A stretch of DNA of 61,403 bases from DRQF01 sp964559135 (lineage in GTDB: Bacteria > Planctomycetota > GCA-002687715 > DRQF01), in contig CAZLGG010000009.1 in NCBI GenBank assembly GCA_964559135.1, positions 1 through 61,403 on the forward strand, in the 5' to 3' direction. How positions within the stretch are numbered: position 1 is the first letter of the stretch; each line of letters starts with the position of its first letter. Of this stretch, positions 1 to 8,503 are shown piece by piece. The position numbers and the translations under genes are program-made. The notes under the pieces are model-generated. The model did no database searches, had not been told where the DNA came from, and saw nothing but the letters and a program-made list of their open reading frames with translations.

Positions 1-120
1 ACTGTGGCCCGAGCACCTGGGGTCGTCGAAGCACTTCGGGTCGTCTTGGGCGAGGGCGGAGAGGGCGAGGACAAAAAGAAGCGGGAGGACGCGAACCGCG
101 GCGCTCAGAAAAGACGACAC
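1..120 (-). CDS. Secreted protein, N-terminal fragment (runs off left edge)
   Basis: Read on the minus strand from a GTG at 120, the sequence encodes a textbook signal peptide: a short N-region, a hydrophobic core (VLPLLFVLALSALA) and an Ala-x-Ala cleavage site before QDDPKC. The mature part begins with Asp/Cys-rich residues and is cut by the window edge after 40 codons, so function cannot be assigned. The GTG has no convincing ribosome site. A much better start (ATG at 227 with an AAGGA site) lies upstream but is out of frame because of the 8-bp repeat tract between them. I am fairly sure the signal peptide is real and unsure of the start. Confidence 0.55.
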   Translation of the reverse strand, partial: MSSFLSAAVRVLPLLFVLALSALAQDDPKCFDDPRCSGHS

Positions 121-227
121 GGCGACGGGGACATCCCCACCCCAGGAGTCAGTCCTGCCTTGCTGCCTTGCTGCCTTGCTGCCTTGCTGCCTTGCTGCCT
201 TGCTGCCTTGGGATGAATCGCCGACAT
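105..227 (-). other. Leader ORF crossing an 8-bp repeat, out of frame with the signal peptide
   Basis: An ATG at 227 is preceded by AAGGA (234-238) with a 6-nt spacer, and lies about 30 nt downstream of the expected start of the candidate promoter at 266-295. Translation runs through the CAAGGCAG repeats (giving KAARQQGS units) and stops at 105, overlapping the signal-peptide gene in another frame. The ATG-to-GTG distance is 107 nt. Removing one 8-bp unit makes it 99 nt, which puts the ATG in frame with the signal peptide with no stop between. This layout resembles contingency (phase-variable) genes; that is inference. Confidence 0.4.
155..210. repeat. Seven tandem copies of an 8-bp unit (CTGCCTTG)
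   Basis: Seven perfect head-to-tail copies of CTGCCTTG (CAAGGCAG on the minus strand). A unit not divisible by three inside a 5' coding region changes the reading frame whenever copy number changes by slipped-strand mispairing. The tract separates a good translation start from a signal-peptide coding sequence. Confidence 0.95.
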
Positions 228-265
228 GCTCGTTCCTTTCTGCTCGTGGGCCCGGTTCTCGAAGA

Positions 266-295
266 AACATACAGGTGACACAAGGTGTCTGTCAA
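266..295 (-). promoter_or_regulatory. Candidate sigma-70 promoter for the left-edge secreted protein
   Basis: On the minus strand TTGACA (295-290) is followed after 18 nt by TATGTT (271-266), in the only AT-richer patch near the edge. Predicted transcription would start near 259, about 30 nt before the AAGGA/ATG at 227. Seen by eye only; no expression evidence. Confidence 0.45.
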
Positions 296-673
296 GACTC
301 GCAACAAACATGATCAGCTTATATCTTAGACATCACATGGCTCTTCTGATGAGATACAAGACGTTTTTTCGCAACACACGTGGAGGACTGAGTCGGGCAA
401 GGGTGGACGAGAGCTTGAGCGTCTCTTGCGCGGCATGGTGCTGCATCATCCATGACGTCGCCGCATCACGGTGGGGAGATTCGCTGTGGAGGCTCTGCTC
501 ATCACGCGGAACCCGAGATCAGGAGCCGATCACCCCATAACCCCTTATCACGATCAGCGCGTCGTCTCGGGTACGGAATCGCCGCCACCCGAGGCGCCTC
601 TTTGCGCGGACGGCTGGAAGATGGGGTCCGGAAAGTCGTAGATTGTCAAAGTTTCCCTTCCGATGGAGATCCC
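296..673. other. Gene-free stretch between divergent genes
   Basis: Open frames here lack ribosome sites and do not resemble known proteins. The stretch is AT-richer around 300-380 and probably holds the upstream signals of the divergent genes at 227 (minus) and 674 (plus). I recognise no RNA gene or repeat in it. Confidence 0.5.
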
Positions 674-2149
674 ATGAGAACTCGATTCGTTGGGCGCGCG
701 ATGGCCGCCTTCTTCCTTCTGCTCCCCTTCCTGCCCGCCCAATACGCGGGCTCCACCCCGGTCGACGAGGCCAGAAAGGAGGGTTTCGCGGACATCGACG
801 AACAGGCCTGCAAGGGCTGGCTCGAGGTCTTGGCCGGACCGGCCATGGAGGGCCGCGGCACGGGCACCAAAGGCTATCTGAAAGCCGCCAAGTGGATCGC
901 CGCGCGGCTGAAATCCTTCGGGCTCGAGCCCGCCGGAGAGCAGGGGAGCTACTTCCAGTGGGTTCGCCTCGTCCGATTCCTCCCCAATCAGCAGGCTTCC
1001 AAGCTCGCCGTCGGCGGATGGTCTCGGAAAGGAGGGGACGGGCTCGTCTTCGAGTCCTGCGAAGGCAAGGCCGAGGGCGAGGCCGTCGTGATCCGGGGCA
1101 GGGGGAGGGACCTCGCCCTTCAGGACCCGGAGTCCGTTCGCGGCAAAGTCGTCATCCTGGTGGTGCCGCTCAGGGATTATTTTCGGTCACCCCTTCGCAA
1201 ACAGCTCAAAGAGGCCTCCCCCGCCGCGATCTTGAGGGTCGTCGGTCGCGCCGCCCAGAGGCGAGGCATGGGCCGCTATCAGCTCGCTTCCGCCGTCCAG
1301 ATGGGCGCCAAACTCGAGGAGGGCGTCGCGAAGAAGTTGCTGAAGAAGTTGGAGTTGCCCGCCAAACTCGCCACGAAGTCCAAGGATGCGGGGCTCCAGA
1401 TCCATCCCTCGAAAAAGGTCGTTCACCTCACCGTCAAGGCAACAAAGGAGGAGATCAAGTCTCCGAACGTTGTGGCGCGGCTGGAGGGCTCCGATCCCGA
1501 GCTTCGGGACGAGGTCGTCATCTGCGGCGCCCACCTGGATCATCTCGGCAAACGCGGCAACACCATCTACCCCGGAGCCGACGACGACGGGTCGGGCTCG
1601 ACGGCACTACTCGCTCTCGCCCGGGCCATGAAGAAAAACGCGACGCGGCCCCGACGGTCCATCGTCTTCCTCTGGGTCTGCGGCGAGGAGATGGGGCTCT
1701 ACGGCTCCAAGTGGTACGTGGAGAACCCGCTTTTCCCCATCGAGAAGACCGTCTGCGAACTCCAGATGGACATGGTCGGTCGCAACGAGGAGAAGCGAAA
1801 CGAACGTCCGGAAGACAACATCCAGACGATTCATCTCGTCGGCTCGAAGAAACTGTCGATGGACCTCCACGAAGTCGTCCTCGAAGAGAATCGTCACGTG
1901 GGCTTCGAGTTCGAATACGACGAGGAGGGCGTCTGGAATCGCTCCGACCACTACAACTTCGCCGAGAAGGGCATTCCCATCATCTTCCTCTTCAGCGGGT
2001 TCCATCCCGACTACCACAGACCGACGGACACGGTCGACAAGATCAACTTCACGAAGATCTCCAACACCGCGCGCCTCATGTATCTGGTAGCCTGGAGAGC
2101 GGCGAATCGCATCGAAAGGATTCGCCACGACGGTGAACTCTCGAAATAG
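674..2149 (+). CDS. Secreted M28-family zinc aminopeptidase
   Basis: 491 residues. The start is the ATG at 674, preceded by a GGAG element and followed by a signal peptide (MAAFFLLLPFLPAQ core); longer upstream reading lacks a ribosome site. The middle part looks like a PA-type insert. The C-terminal half has the M28 di-zinc signature: HLDHLG (first zinc His and following Asp), GADDDGSGS (bridging Asp), CGEEMGLYGS (catalytic Glu pair), a later Asp in the MDMVG region and the final His in FHPDYHRPTDT. The expected role is removal of N-terminal residues from peptides outside the cytoplasm. pdxB follows almost immediately and may be co-transcribed. Confidence 0.9.
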   Translation: MRTRFVGRAMAAFFLLLPFLPAQYAGSTPVDEARKEGFADIDEQACKGWLEVLAGPAMEGRGTGTKGYLKAAKWIAARLKSFGLEPAGEQGSYFQWVRLVRFLPNQQASKLAVGGWSRKGGDGLVFESCEGKAEGEAVVIRGRGRDLALQDPESVRGKVVILVVPLRDYFRSPLRKQLKEASPAAILRVVGRAAQRRGMGRYQLASAVQMGAKLEEGVAKKLLKKLELPAKLATKSKDAGLQIHPSKKVVHLTVKATKEEIKSPNVVARLEGSDPELRDEVVICGAHLDHLGKRGNTIYPGADDDGSGSTALLALARAMKKNATRPRRSIVFLWVCGEEMGLYGSKWYVENPLFPIEKTVCELQMDMVGRNEEKRNERPEDNIQTIHLVGSKKLSMDLHEVVLEENRHVGFEFEYDEEGVWNRSDHYNFAEKGIPIIFLFSGFHPDYHRPTDTVDKINFTKISNTARLMYLVAWRAANRIERIRHDGELSK

Positions 2150-2153
2150 GAGG
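2148..2153 (+). promoter_or_regulatory. Shine-Dalgarno AGGAGG that selects a CTG start for pdxB
   Basis: A full AGGAGG overlaps the stop codon of the M28 gene. It sits 8 nt upstream of CTG 2162 but 23 nt upstream of the first conventional in-frame start (GTG 2177). Its position argues for initiation at CTG. Confidence 0.6.
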
Positions 2154-2161
2154 CGTTCCAC

Positions 2162-3283
2162 CTGCGCCAGGTCATCGTGGATGATCAGGTCTTTCGGGGA
2201 GACGAAGCGTTTGCCTTCGGCGGACGGGTTCGCGTCCTGTCCGTTCCCGCCGAGGCCATCGGGCCGGGGTTGCTCAAGGAGACCCGCGCCGACGCACTGA
2301 TCATTCGCTCCACGACCCTCGTCGATGACACGCTCCTGGAGGGATGTTCTCTCGAGTTTCTGGGCACCGCCACCGTGGGCGAGGACCACATCGCACACGA
2401 GGCCCTCCATCGGCGCGGTATCGCGTATCGTGCGGCTCCCGGGTCAAGCGCGGGTTCTGTCGCGGAATTCACCCTCGCCGCCATTCACCTGGCCCTGGAT
2501 CGCCTCGGACGATCAGCCGACGAGGTCATCCTGGGCGTCGTGGGAGCCGGGAGGATCGGCGAGCGCGTGGCGCGAGCCGGAGAGTCTCTGGGATGGAAGG
2601 TCATCCGGCACGACCCTCCGCTCGCCGAGCGCACCGGCGACGGGCTGCGCTACGCCCCGCGGGGGGCCCTCCGGGAAGCGAACATCGTGTCCCTCCACGT
2701 GCCCCTCGTCGCGGAGGGGCCCCACCGCACGCGGGGCATGGTGGACGAGGGATTCCTGGAAACCTTGGCGCCGGGGACGCTTCTTTTGAACACGTCCCGA
2801 GGCAACGTCGTCGACGAGGCGGCCTTGTTGCGCCTGCGGTCTCGCCTGGGCGGCCTCGTTCTGGACGTCTTCCCCGGCGAGCCGCGGCCTTCACAAGAAC
2901 TCCTCCAGGCCTGTGAATTGGCCACGCCCCACGTGGCCGGCCGCTCCCTCGAAGGGATGCTGGCGGGAACCGGCATGGTGGCACGCTCCCTCGCCGACCT
3001 CTGGGGCCTGCCGGCTCCGGAGCTCCCGATCCCTCCGAGGGATTCCGGGCCGGCGCCCAGCGCGCAGGCTCCGCCCGAATTGATCCGCTCTCTGTGGGAC
3101 CTGGAGGATCTGAGCCGGGCGTTGCAAGACGACCCGCGCATCTTCAAGTCCCTCAGGCGGCGGCGCCCTTACCGTCGAGACCTGAGCGCCCTTTGTCCCC
3201 CCGTCGAGGGTCCCGAACGCCTCCGCCGCTTCGTGGAATCTCTCGTCGCCTGTCACGCTCCTCTCGCCGATCGCGACGCCTGA
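2162..3283 (+). CDS. pdxB: Erythronate-4-phosphate dehydrogenase
   Basis: Oxidises 4-phospho-D-erythronate in the DXP-dependent pyridoxal phosphate pathway. It is a D-2-hydroxyacid dehydrogenase with a Rossmann motif GVVGAGRIGERVA, the Arg motif NTSRGNVVDE, a Glu in DVFPGEP and the catalytic His in ATPHVAG. The C-terminal tail (LEDLSRALQDDPRIF, then an Arg-rich stretch) matches the PdxB-specific dimerisation region, which separates it from generic family members. Starting at CTG 2162 gives (M)RQVIVDDQVF, which aligns with the usual PdxB N-terminus (short beta strand, then VDEN-like). Starting at GTG 2177 would remove that strand. It is convergent with the glycosyltransferase ending at 3295. 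Confidence 0.85.
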   Translation: MRQVIVDDQVFRGDEAFAFGGRVRVLSVPAEAIGPGLLKETRADALIIRSTTLVDDTLLEGCSLEFLGTATVGEDHIAHEALHRRGIAYRAAPGSSAGSVAEFTLAAIHLALDRLGRSADEVILGVVGAGRIGERVARAGESLGWKVIRHDPPLAERTGDGLRYAPRGALREANIVSLHVPLVAEGPHRTRGMVDEGFLETLAPGTLLLNTSRGNVVDEAALLRLRSRLGGLVLDVFPGEPRPSQELLQACELATPHVAGRSLEGMLAGTGMVARSLADLWGLPAPELPIPPRDSGPAPSAQAPPELIRSLWDLEDLSRALQDDPRIFKSLRRRRPYRRDLSALCPPVEGPERLRRFVESLVACHAPLADRDA

Positions 3284-3294
3284 CCCCTCGGCGA

Positions 3295-4374
3295 TCAGGC
3301 GAACAAGGCCTCGGCAAGAGCACGCGCCGCGCCGTCCCAATCGGGAAGCGGGGCCGATGGGTCCGACGCACCGCGGCCCTCCTCCACGGCATCCGCCCAC
3401 GCCTCGGCTCCGGCATCGGGGGGGACCAGTTGTCCGTCGGAAAGGAATTCCGGAAAGGGACCCCGTCGGGGCGCCAGAACCGGCGCACCTGCCGCGACCG
3501 CCTCGAGGGCCGTCATCCCGAACCCCTCGTAGAGCGAAGGGACCAACACCGTGTGCGCCCCCCGGTACAGGGGCGGCAACTGATCGTCCGTCACGTCGTC
3601 GAGAAGCACCAGGCGATCCTCCATTCCCAGCTTCCTCGCCCGCTTCTCGGGGACGGCATAGCGCCCCTTCCGACGGCCCACGAGGACCAAACGAAGATCC
3701 CGCCCTCGCTCGACCAACTCCTTCAGCACTTCGACGAGAAAAGGGAGGTTCTTCCGAGGTTCGCGATGCCCCACGTGGAGCAGGTAAGCACCGGCCTCGA
3801 GGCTCCATTCGGAAAGGGCCTCCCAACCGCGACCGCCGGTGCGAAAATACTCCCGATCCACCGCGTTGGGCACCACGTCGACAGGGACGTTCCGGAGTCC
3901 TCGCCGCCCTTGAATCTCTGCCTTCATCCACTCGGACACGGTGAGAATGCGCGCGCAGCGGCTCACCTGCGACTGGAGGAGGAAACTGGCGGCGACGCGG
4001 CGCCATCGGGCGCTGCGAAAACGAGGATGCACTTCTCTGAGATCGTGCAGCGTGAAGATCGTCCGAGGGGGAGAGGCCAGCGGCAACGTTTCCTGATGGA
4101 CGACATCGAATCCGTCGTCGCGAAGCCAACGGCGAATCCGGGGATTCAGGTGGCGAAAGCGGCTCCACGGTCGGCCGGCGCGCCCGGGAAAAGGAAGCAA
4201 CTCCGCGCGCGACGCTCTCGCCCGGATCAACGCGCCGAAGGAGGGCGAAGTGACGAACGCCACCCGATCGTTCGATCCCAGCAAGGAGACAAGGCGAGGC
4301 CAGAGTTCCAGAGCCCGCCTTCCGGCTCCGGAGGCGGCATCCTCGCAGGACGTGAGATCCACGAGAAGACGCAT
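3295..4374 (-). CDS. GT4-family glycosyltransferase
   Basis: 359 residues with GT-B architecture. The C-terminal domain has HVGHREPRKNLPFL (donor-binding loop) and SLYEGFGMTALEAVAAG, the EX7E motif of retaining GT4 enzymes. The N-terminal half (MRLLVDLTSCEDAASGAGRR) is the acceptor domain. Its ATG overlaps the TGA of the upstream glycosyltransferase by one base (TGATG), so the two are probably translationally coupled. With the flippase upstream they form a three-gene glycan assembly cassette; donor sugar and acceptor cannot be read from the sequence. Confidence 0.88.
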   Translation of the reverse strand: MRLLVDLTSCEDAASGAGRRALELWPRLVSLLGSNDRVAFVTSPSFGALIRARASRAELLPFPGRAGRPWSRFRHLNPRIRRWLRDDGFDVVHQETLPLASPPRTIFTLHDLREVHPRFRSARWRRVAASFLLQSQVSRCARILTVSEWMKAEIQGRRGLRNVPVDVVPNAVDREYFRTGGRGWEALSEWSLEAGAYLLHVGHREPRKNLPFLVEVLKELVERGRDLRLVLVGRRKGRYAVPEKRARKLGMEDRLVLLDDVTDDQLPPLYRGAHTVLVPSLYEGFGMTALEAVAAGAPVLAPRRGPFPEFLSDGQLVPPDAGAEAWADAVEEGRGASDPSAPLPDWDGAARALAEALFA

Positions 4375-5519
4375 CAGCTCTCCGGCGCCTCCGGCGGGCC
4401 GAGCTCGATGGCCAGCCGGTAGGCCTTGACGGTTTCCTCGGCGGTGCGAGCCCAGGTAAACTCCCGCGCCCGTCGCCTGCCCTTGGCCGCAAGCTCATCC
4501 CGGAGAGCCGCGTCCTCCAGGAGTCGCGTGAGACCGTCCGCCAAGGCTTCCACGGATTCCGGATCGACGACGAGCGCCGCATCCCCCGCCACTTCCTTCA
4601 TGGCTCCCCGATCGGACGTGAGCACCGGCGCGCCGGCGGCCATCGCCTCCAAGACCGGGAGACCGAAGCCCTCCCAAAGGGAAGGGTAGGCCACGACGGA
4701 AGCGCTCCGATAAAGAGCCGTCAGCTGCACCTCGGAAACCTCGCCGAGCCAGATCACGCGGCCCTGCAAGGTCTCGTCCTCCAGCTTCTTCAAGACGTCG
4801 TCGCACATCCAACCCTTGCGCCCGGCGAGGATCAGCTTCGCATCGATTCCCCGTTCCATGACGACTTCGAAGGCCTCGATGAGGCGCAAATGATTCTTGC
4901 GGGGCTCGAGCGTGCCCACGGAAACGATGGCGGGCGGATTCTGCAGCGATCGAGGCGCCTGCGAGAAAAACGTCTCGTCGACACCCAGCGGTGTCACCAC
5001 GATGCGCTCCTCGGGAACGTTCAGAAGTTCGATGGCGTCCTTCTTCGTGGCCTCCGAGACGGCGATCACGGCCGCGGCTCTCTGCGCGAGTTGGCTCGTC
5101 ACGGCGGTGAGCTGCTTGGTGTCGCCCGACGGGTGGAAGTCCTCGGAACGCAGAAACGCGAGGTCGTGCAGGGTGAAGACGATGGGTTCCGTCTTCACCG
5201 GCAGATGGACGTAGTCCGTGAAATGGAAAAGGTCCAACTCGTCGGCCCAGGTCTCGACGCTGAGAGGGGTGAACTTACCCAGGAAGTTGAGGATGCGGCC
5301 GGGGAACTTCTTCGTGACCAACTCCACGCGCTCGCTTTCCGGGAGCCAGGCGCGTTCGAGCCGTTCGGCGTGTTTCTCCCAGAAGACCGAGAACAGGGCA
5401 AGGTGCAGTTCTTCGTCGGCCTCCGGCAGATGCCGAACGAGATTGGCGACGTAGCGGCCGATGCCCGACTTCAGGATCAGGGCAGGACGGTAGTCGATCC
5501 CGACTTTCAACTCGGCCAC
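4374..5519 (-). CDS. GT4-family glycosyltransferase
   Basis: 381 residues, GT-B fold. It starts MAELKVGIDYRPALILKSG, has an acceptor-domain FTLHDLAFL motif, the VSVGTLEPRKNHLRLIEAF donor loop and the EX7E motif in SLWEGFGLPVLEAMAAG. This resembles mannosyl/rhamnosyl-type GT4 enzymes of O-antigen and exopolysaccharide loci, but the sugar is not predictable. It overlaps the upstream flippase by 13 bp and the downstream glycosyltransferase by 1 bp, indicating one operon transcribed leftward. Confidence 0.9.
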   Translation of the reverse strand: MAELKVGIDYRPALILKSGIGRYVANLVRHLPEADEELHLALFSVFWEKHAERLERAWLPESERVELVTKKFPGRILNFLGKFTPLSVETWADELDLFHFTDYVHLPVKTEPIVFTLHDLAFLRSEDFHPSGDTKQLTAVTSQLAQRAAAVIAVSEATKKDAIELLNVPEERIVVTPLGVDETFFSQAPRSLQNPPAIVSVGTLEPRKNHLRLIEAFEVVMERGIDAKLILAGRKGWMCDDVLKKLEDETLQGRVIWLGEVSEVQLTALYRSASVVAYPSLWEGFGLPVLEAMAAGAPVLTSDRGAMKEVAGDAALVVDPESVEALADGLTRLLEDAALRDELAAKGRRRAREFTWARTAEETVKAYRLAIELGPPEAPES

Positions 5520-6883
5520 GGGGACGTCTCCTCATCGGTCTTCTCTCGGATTCTGGCGACGGGAGGAGAGAACGTCAAAAGCGCCATCGAGATCAGGGCG
5601 ATTCCTCCATGGACGACGACCCCCATCCAGGTCCGAGGAGGCCACACGACCAAGGAGAGGGCCTGAACGGCGCCGATCGGGAGAGCGAGTCCGAGAAGCG
5701 GCCGCCAGGGCGTCGTGCCCTCGGTGCGAAGGGTTTTCCATGCGATCCCGGCCACCGCGCCCTCCGTGATCAAAGTCGCCGCGGCCGCCCCCGAGGGGCC
5801 CCAGGCAGGAATGAAGGACACATTGAGGATCAGGTTCAACACGAATCCTCCCGCCGCGATGACGCACCACGGAAGGGTTCGCCCCCCCACGACGAGGGTG
5901 AGGCTCGCGGCTCCGCCGAACGCGACCAGAAGCGGCGTCCAGGCCAGGATGGCCAGGGCGTGAACAGCCTCGGGGCGCTGCGCTCCGTGGAGGAGGCCCA
6001 CGATCCCGCCGCCGAACCCCAAGAGGACGGACGGAAAGAGGACGGCCGCGGCCGCGGTCACCGCGGCGGCTCCGCACACGGAGGAGCGCCGCGCGAGGCG
6101 AGGAGCAAAGGGGGCCAGGAGCAGTCCCACCGTCGCGATGAGAGGCGTGACGAGGCGGACGCCCAACCCGTAATCGGCCAGCGCCTCCGGCCCGCGCAGC
6201 CGCTCGAGGAGGTAGAGGTCCTGGGAGAGGTAGAGCGCGTTGAAAAGTGCCGCCAAAGAAAGAGGCCACAGAGCGCGGAAGCGGAACTCGGGAATCGCAG
6301 CGCGAGGCGCGTCGCCCACCGCGGAGGGGCGCCAGGATCTGGACACGAGTCCGATCGAAAGGGCGTGGACGCCCTCCCGAACGGCGAGCCCCGTGAGAGC
6401 CACATCCGTCGTCGGAAAGAGCAGAACGGCGGTGGCGAAGAGGACTTGGACCGCCAACCCCACAGCCGCGTTCGGAGTGAAGCGCCTCGCGGCGGCGAGG
6501 GCGGAAGCGCCGGTCCGCAAGGGGAAGAGCAGCAGAGCGGCAGCGATCCACGGCCACGGCAAACCGGGGACGTCGATGAGGGGGACGAGGGCGATCAGCA
6601 GAGCCGCCACGCCCCACCGCAACGCCGCCGCCCGCCGAAGGACGCGACGTCCCTCGGCCGGATTCCTCACGAGCGCCCCCACGAGGGCGCCGCCCCAACC
6701 GCCGTCGACCACCTGCCCCAAGAGGGCGAAAAGGGAGGCCTCGAAAGCGAACAGTCCGAAGTCGCTCCAGGAGAGAGCCCCGGCCAGACGGCCCGTCACC
6801 ATCAGGCCCAAGGCGAGGGTGAGGCCCTGTCCGCCGAGCAGGACGCCTTGGGAAAGAAGAATGGACTCCGGACGTCGGCTCAT
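5507..6883 (-). CDS. Wzx-like polysaccharide flippase (MATE/MOP superfamily)
   Basis: 458 residues, almost entirely hydrophobic, with about 12-14 predicted transmembrane helices alternating with short Arg/Gly-rich loops. It opens MSRRPESILLSQGVLLGGQ, the usual start of polysaccharide-transport flippases. Expected role: moving lipid-linked oligosaccharide across the inner membrane. It is the first gene of the leftward cassette with two GT4 enzymes and diverges from hutH with a 78-nt gap. A generic MOP-family exporter is the main alternative. Confidence 0.8.
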   Translation of the reverse strand: MSRRPESILLSQGVLLGGQGLTLALGLMVTGRLAGALSWSDFGLFAFEASLFALLGQVVDGGWGGALVGALVRNPAEGRRVLRRAAALRWGVAALLIALVPLIDVPGLPWPWIAAALLLFPLRTGASALAAARRFTPNAAVGLAVQVLFATAVLLFPTTDVALTGLAVREGVHALSIGLVSRSWRPSAVGDAPRAAIPEFRFRALWPLSLAALFNALYLSQDLYLLERLRGPEALADYGLGVRLVTPLIATVGLLLAPFAPRLARRSSVCGAAAVTAAAAVLFPSVLLGFGGGIVGLLHGAQRPEAVHALAILAWTPLLVAFGGAASLTLVVGGRTLPWCVIAAGGFVLNLILNVSFIPAWGPSGAAAATLITEGAVAGIAWKTLRTEGTTPWRPLLGLALPIGAVQALSLVVWPPRTWMGVVVHGGIALISMALLTFSPPVARIREKTDEETSPWPS

Positions 6884-6961
6884 GGGATCTCCGGCGAGGG
6901 TGAGGACACCGCCCAGGCCCCATCTCGCGCGCCCAGGGGGACATGGTTAGGATCGACCATC

Positions 6962-8503
6962 ATGACCATACAGATCGACGGTTCCAGCCCCGACTTCGAA
7001 ACCCTCCACCGATTCCTGGGCGACAGGCCACCGCGGGTCGCGCTGGCGCCTGCGGCCCGAGAACGCGTGATCGTCGCGCGAAAGCTCATCGAGAACATCC
7101 TGGCGGAGGGACGCGTCGTCTACGGGATCAATACGGGTTTCGGCAAACTCTCCAACACGCGCATCCCTCCCGAAGACTTGGGAGTCCTGCAGCGGAACTT
7201 GCTTCTCTCCCACGCCTCGGGCGTCGGCGCGCCCTTGCCGAGGGGCGTGGTGCGGCTGGCGATCCTCCTGCGGGCCAATGCCCTCGCGCGCGGTCACAGC
7301 GGTGTGCGGCCGCGGGTGATCGAAGCCTTGCTCGATCTGTTGAACGCCGATTGCCTCCCGGTGATCCCTTGCCAAGGGTCGGTGGGAGCGAGCGGCGATT
7401 TGGCGCCTCTGTCCCATCTGGCCCTGATGCTCATCGGCGAGGGGGAAGCCGAATTCGAGGGCGAGGTGCTCTCCTCCAAGGAAGCCCTTCGGCGCGCCAA
7501 CCTGGAGCCCGTCACGTTGCAGGCCAAGGAGGGCTTGGCGCTGATCAACGGCACGCAGATTTCCTGTGCACTCGGACTCACCGCCTACCTCGAAGCCCGC
7601 TCCCTCGTGGCGCACGCCGACCTGGCCGCCGCCTTGACCCTGGAAGCCCTGCGGGGCTCCGTGAAGCCCTTCGACGGGCAGGTCGCCGCCGTTCGACCTC
7701 ATCCCGGTCACGTGGAGACGGCGGCAAACATGCGAGCCTTGCTGGCCGGCAGCGAGATCGTGGCCAGCCACGTCGACTGCGGGCGGGTCCAGGATCAATA
7801 CTCTCTGCGCTGCGTCCCTCAGGTCCACGGCGCCGCGCGGGACGCCCTGCGACACCTGGGTGAGGTGTTGGAACGAGAGATGGGATCGGTCACCGACAAT
7901 CCTCTGATCTTTCCTGAGACGGGCGAAGTGATTTCGGCGGGCAATTTTCACGCGGAACCCTTGGCTTTGCCCTTCGACTATGGCGCCATCGCGGTCTCCG
8001 AACTCGCGAACATCAGCGAGCGCCGCATCGAATTCATGGTCAATCCGGACCTTTCGGGTCTCCCCCCGTTTCTGACGGAACATTCGGGCCTCAACTCCGG
8101 ATTCATGATCGCTCAGGTGACGGCCGCCGCCTTGGTCTCGGAGAACAAGAGCCTTTGCCATCCCGCCAGCGTCGACAGCATCCCCACGTCGGCCAACAAG
8201 GAAGACCACGTGAGCATGGCGCCCATCGCGGCCCGGCAGCTCGCACAGGTGACGGAAAACACGGCCCACGTGCTGGCGATCGAATTCCTGTCGGCCCGCC
8301 AGGCCCTTCACCTCGGGGGCGACGACCTCCGACCGGGCCGGGGTGCCGCGGCGGCCTACGACCTGCTGAAGGAGGAGATTCCCCCTTGGGAGCAGGACAG
8401 GATCATGAAGAATGACATCGACCGGGTGCGCGCGCTGATGCGCTCCGGCGCCCTGACGCAAGCGGCGCGAGCCGCGGCCCATCCAGGAGGTGAATCGGCA
8501 TGA
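6962..8503 (+). CDS. hutH: Histidine ammonia-lyase
   Basis: Converts L-histidine to urocanate plus ammonia, the first step of histidine use. 513 residues, the normal family length. The ATG at 6962 is chosen because homology begins there (ALAPAARERVIVARK, then VYGINTGFGKL) and AGGA lies about 9 nt upstream. The prosthetic MIO group should form from Ala143-Ser144-Gly145 in VGASGDLAPLSH. Tyr54 in VYGINTGFG and the QDQYSLRC and FHAEP motifs are present. It overlaps hutU by four bases (ATGA). Only the first two steps of the pathway lie here; hutI and later genes are not in the window. Confidence 0.97.
   Translation: MTIQIDGSSPDFETLHRFLGDRPPRVALAPAARERVIVARKLIENILAEGRVVYGINTGFGKLSNTRIPPEDLGVLQRNLLLSHASGVGAPLPRGVVRLAILLRANALARGHSGVRPRVIEALLDLLNADCLPVIPCQGSVGASGDLAPLSHLALMLIGEGEAEFEGEVLSSKEALRRANLEPVTLQAKEGLALINGTQISCALGLTAYLEARSLVAHADLAAALTLEALRGSVKPFDGQVAAVRPHPGHVETAANMRALLAGSEIVASHVDCGRVQDQYSLRCVPQVHGAARDALRHLGEVLEREMGSVTDNPLIFPETGEVISAGNFHAEPLALPFDYGAIAVSELANISERRIEFMVNPDLSGLPPFLTEHSGLNSGFMIAQVTAAALVSENKSLCHPASVDSIPTSANKEDHVSMAPIAARQLAQVTENTAHVLAIEFLSARQALHLGGDDLRPGRGAAAAYDLLKEEIPPWEQDRIMKNDIDRVRALMRSGALTQAARAAAHPGGESA

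Noticed and set aside
155..210. Short tandem repeat as a CRISPR array or origin iteron
   Set aside because: Units are 8 bp with no spacers, and there are no DnaA boxes or cas/rep genes nearby.
5609..6961. N-terminal extension of hutH by 451 codons
   Set aside because: The extension is antisense to the flippase and Arg/Gly-rich without structure. The family start is at 6962.
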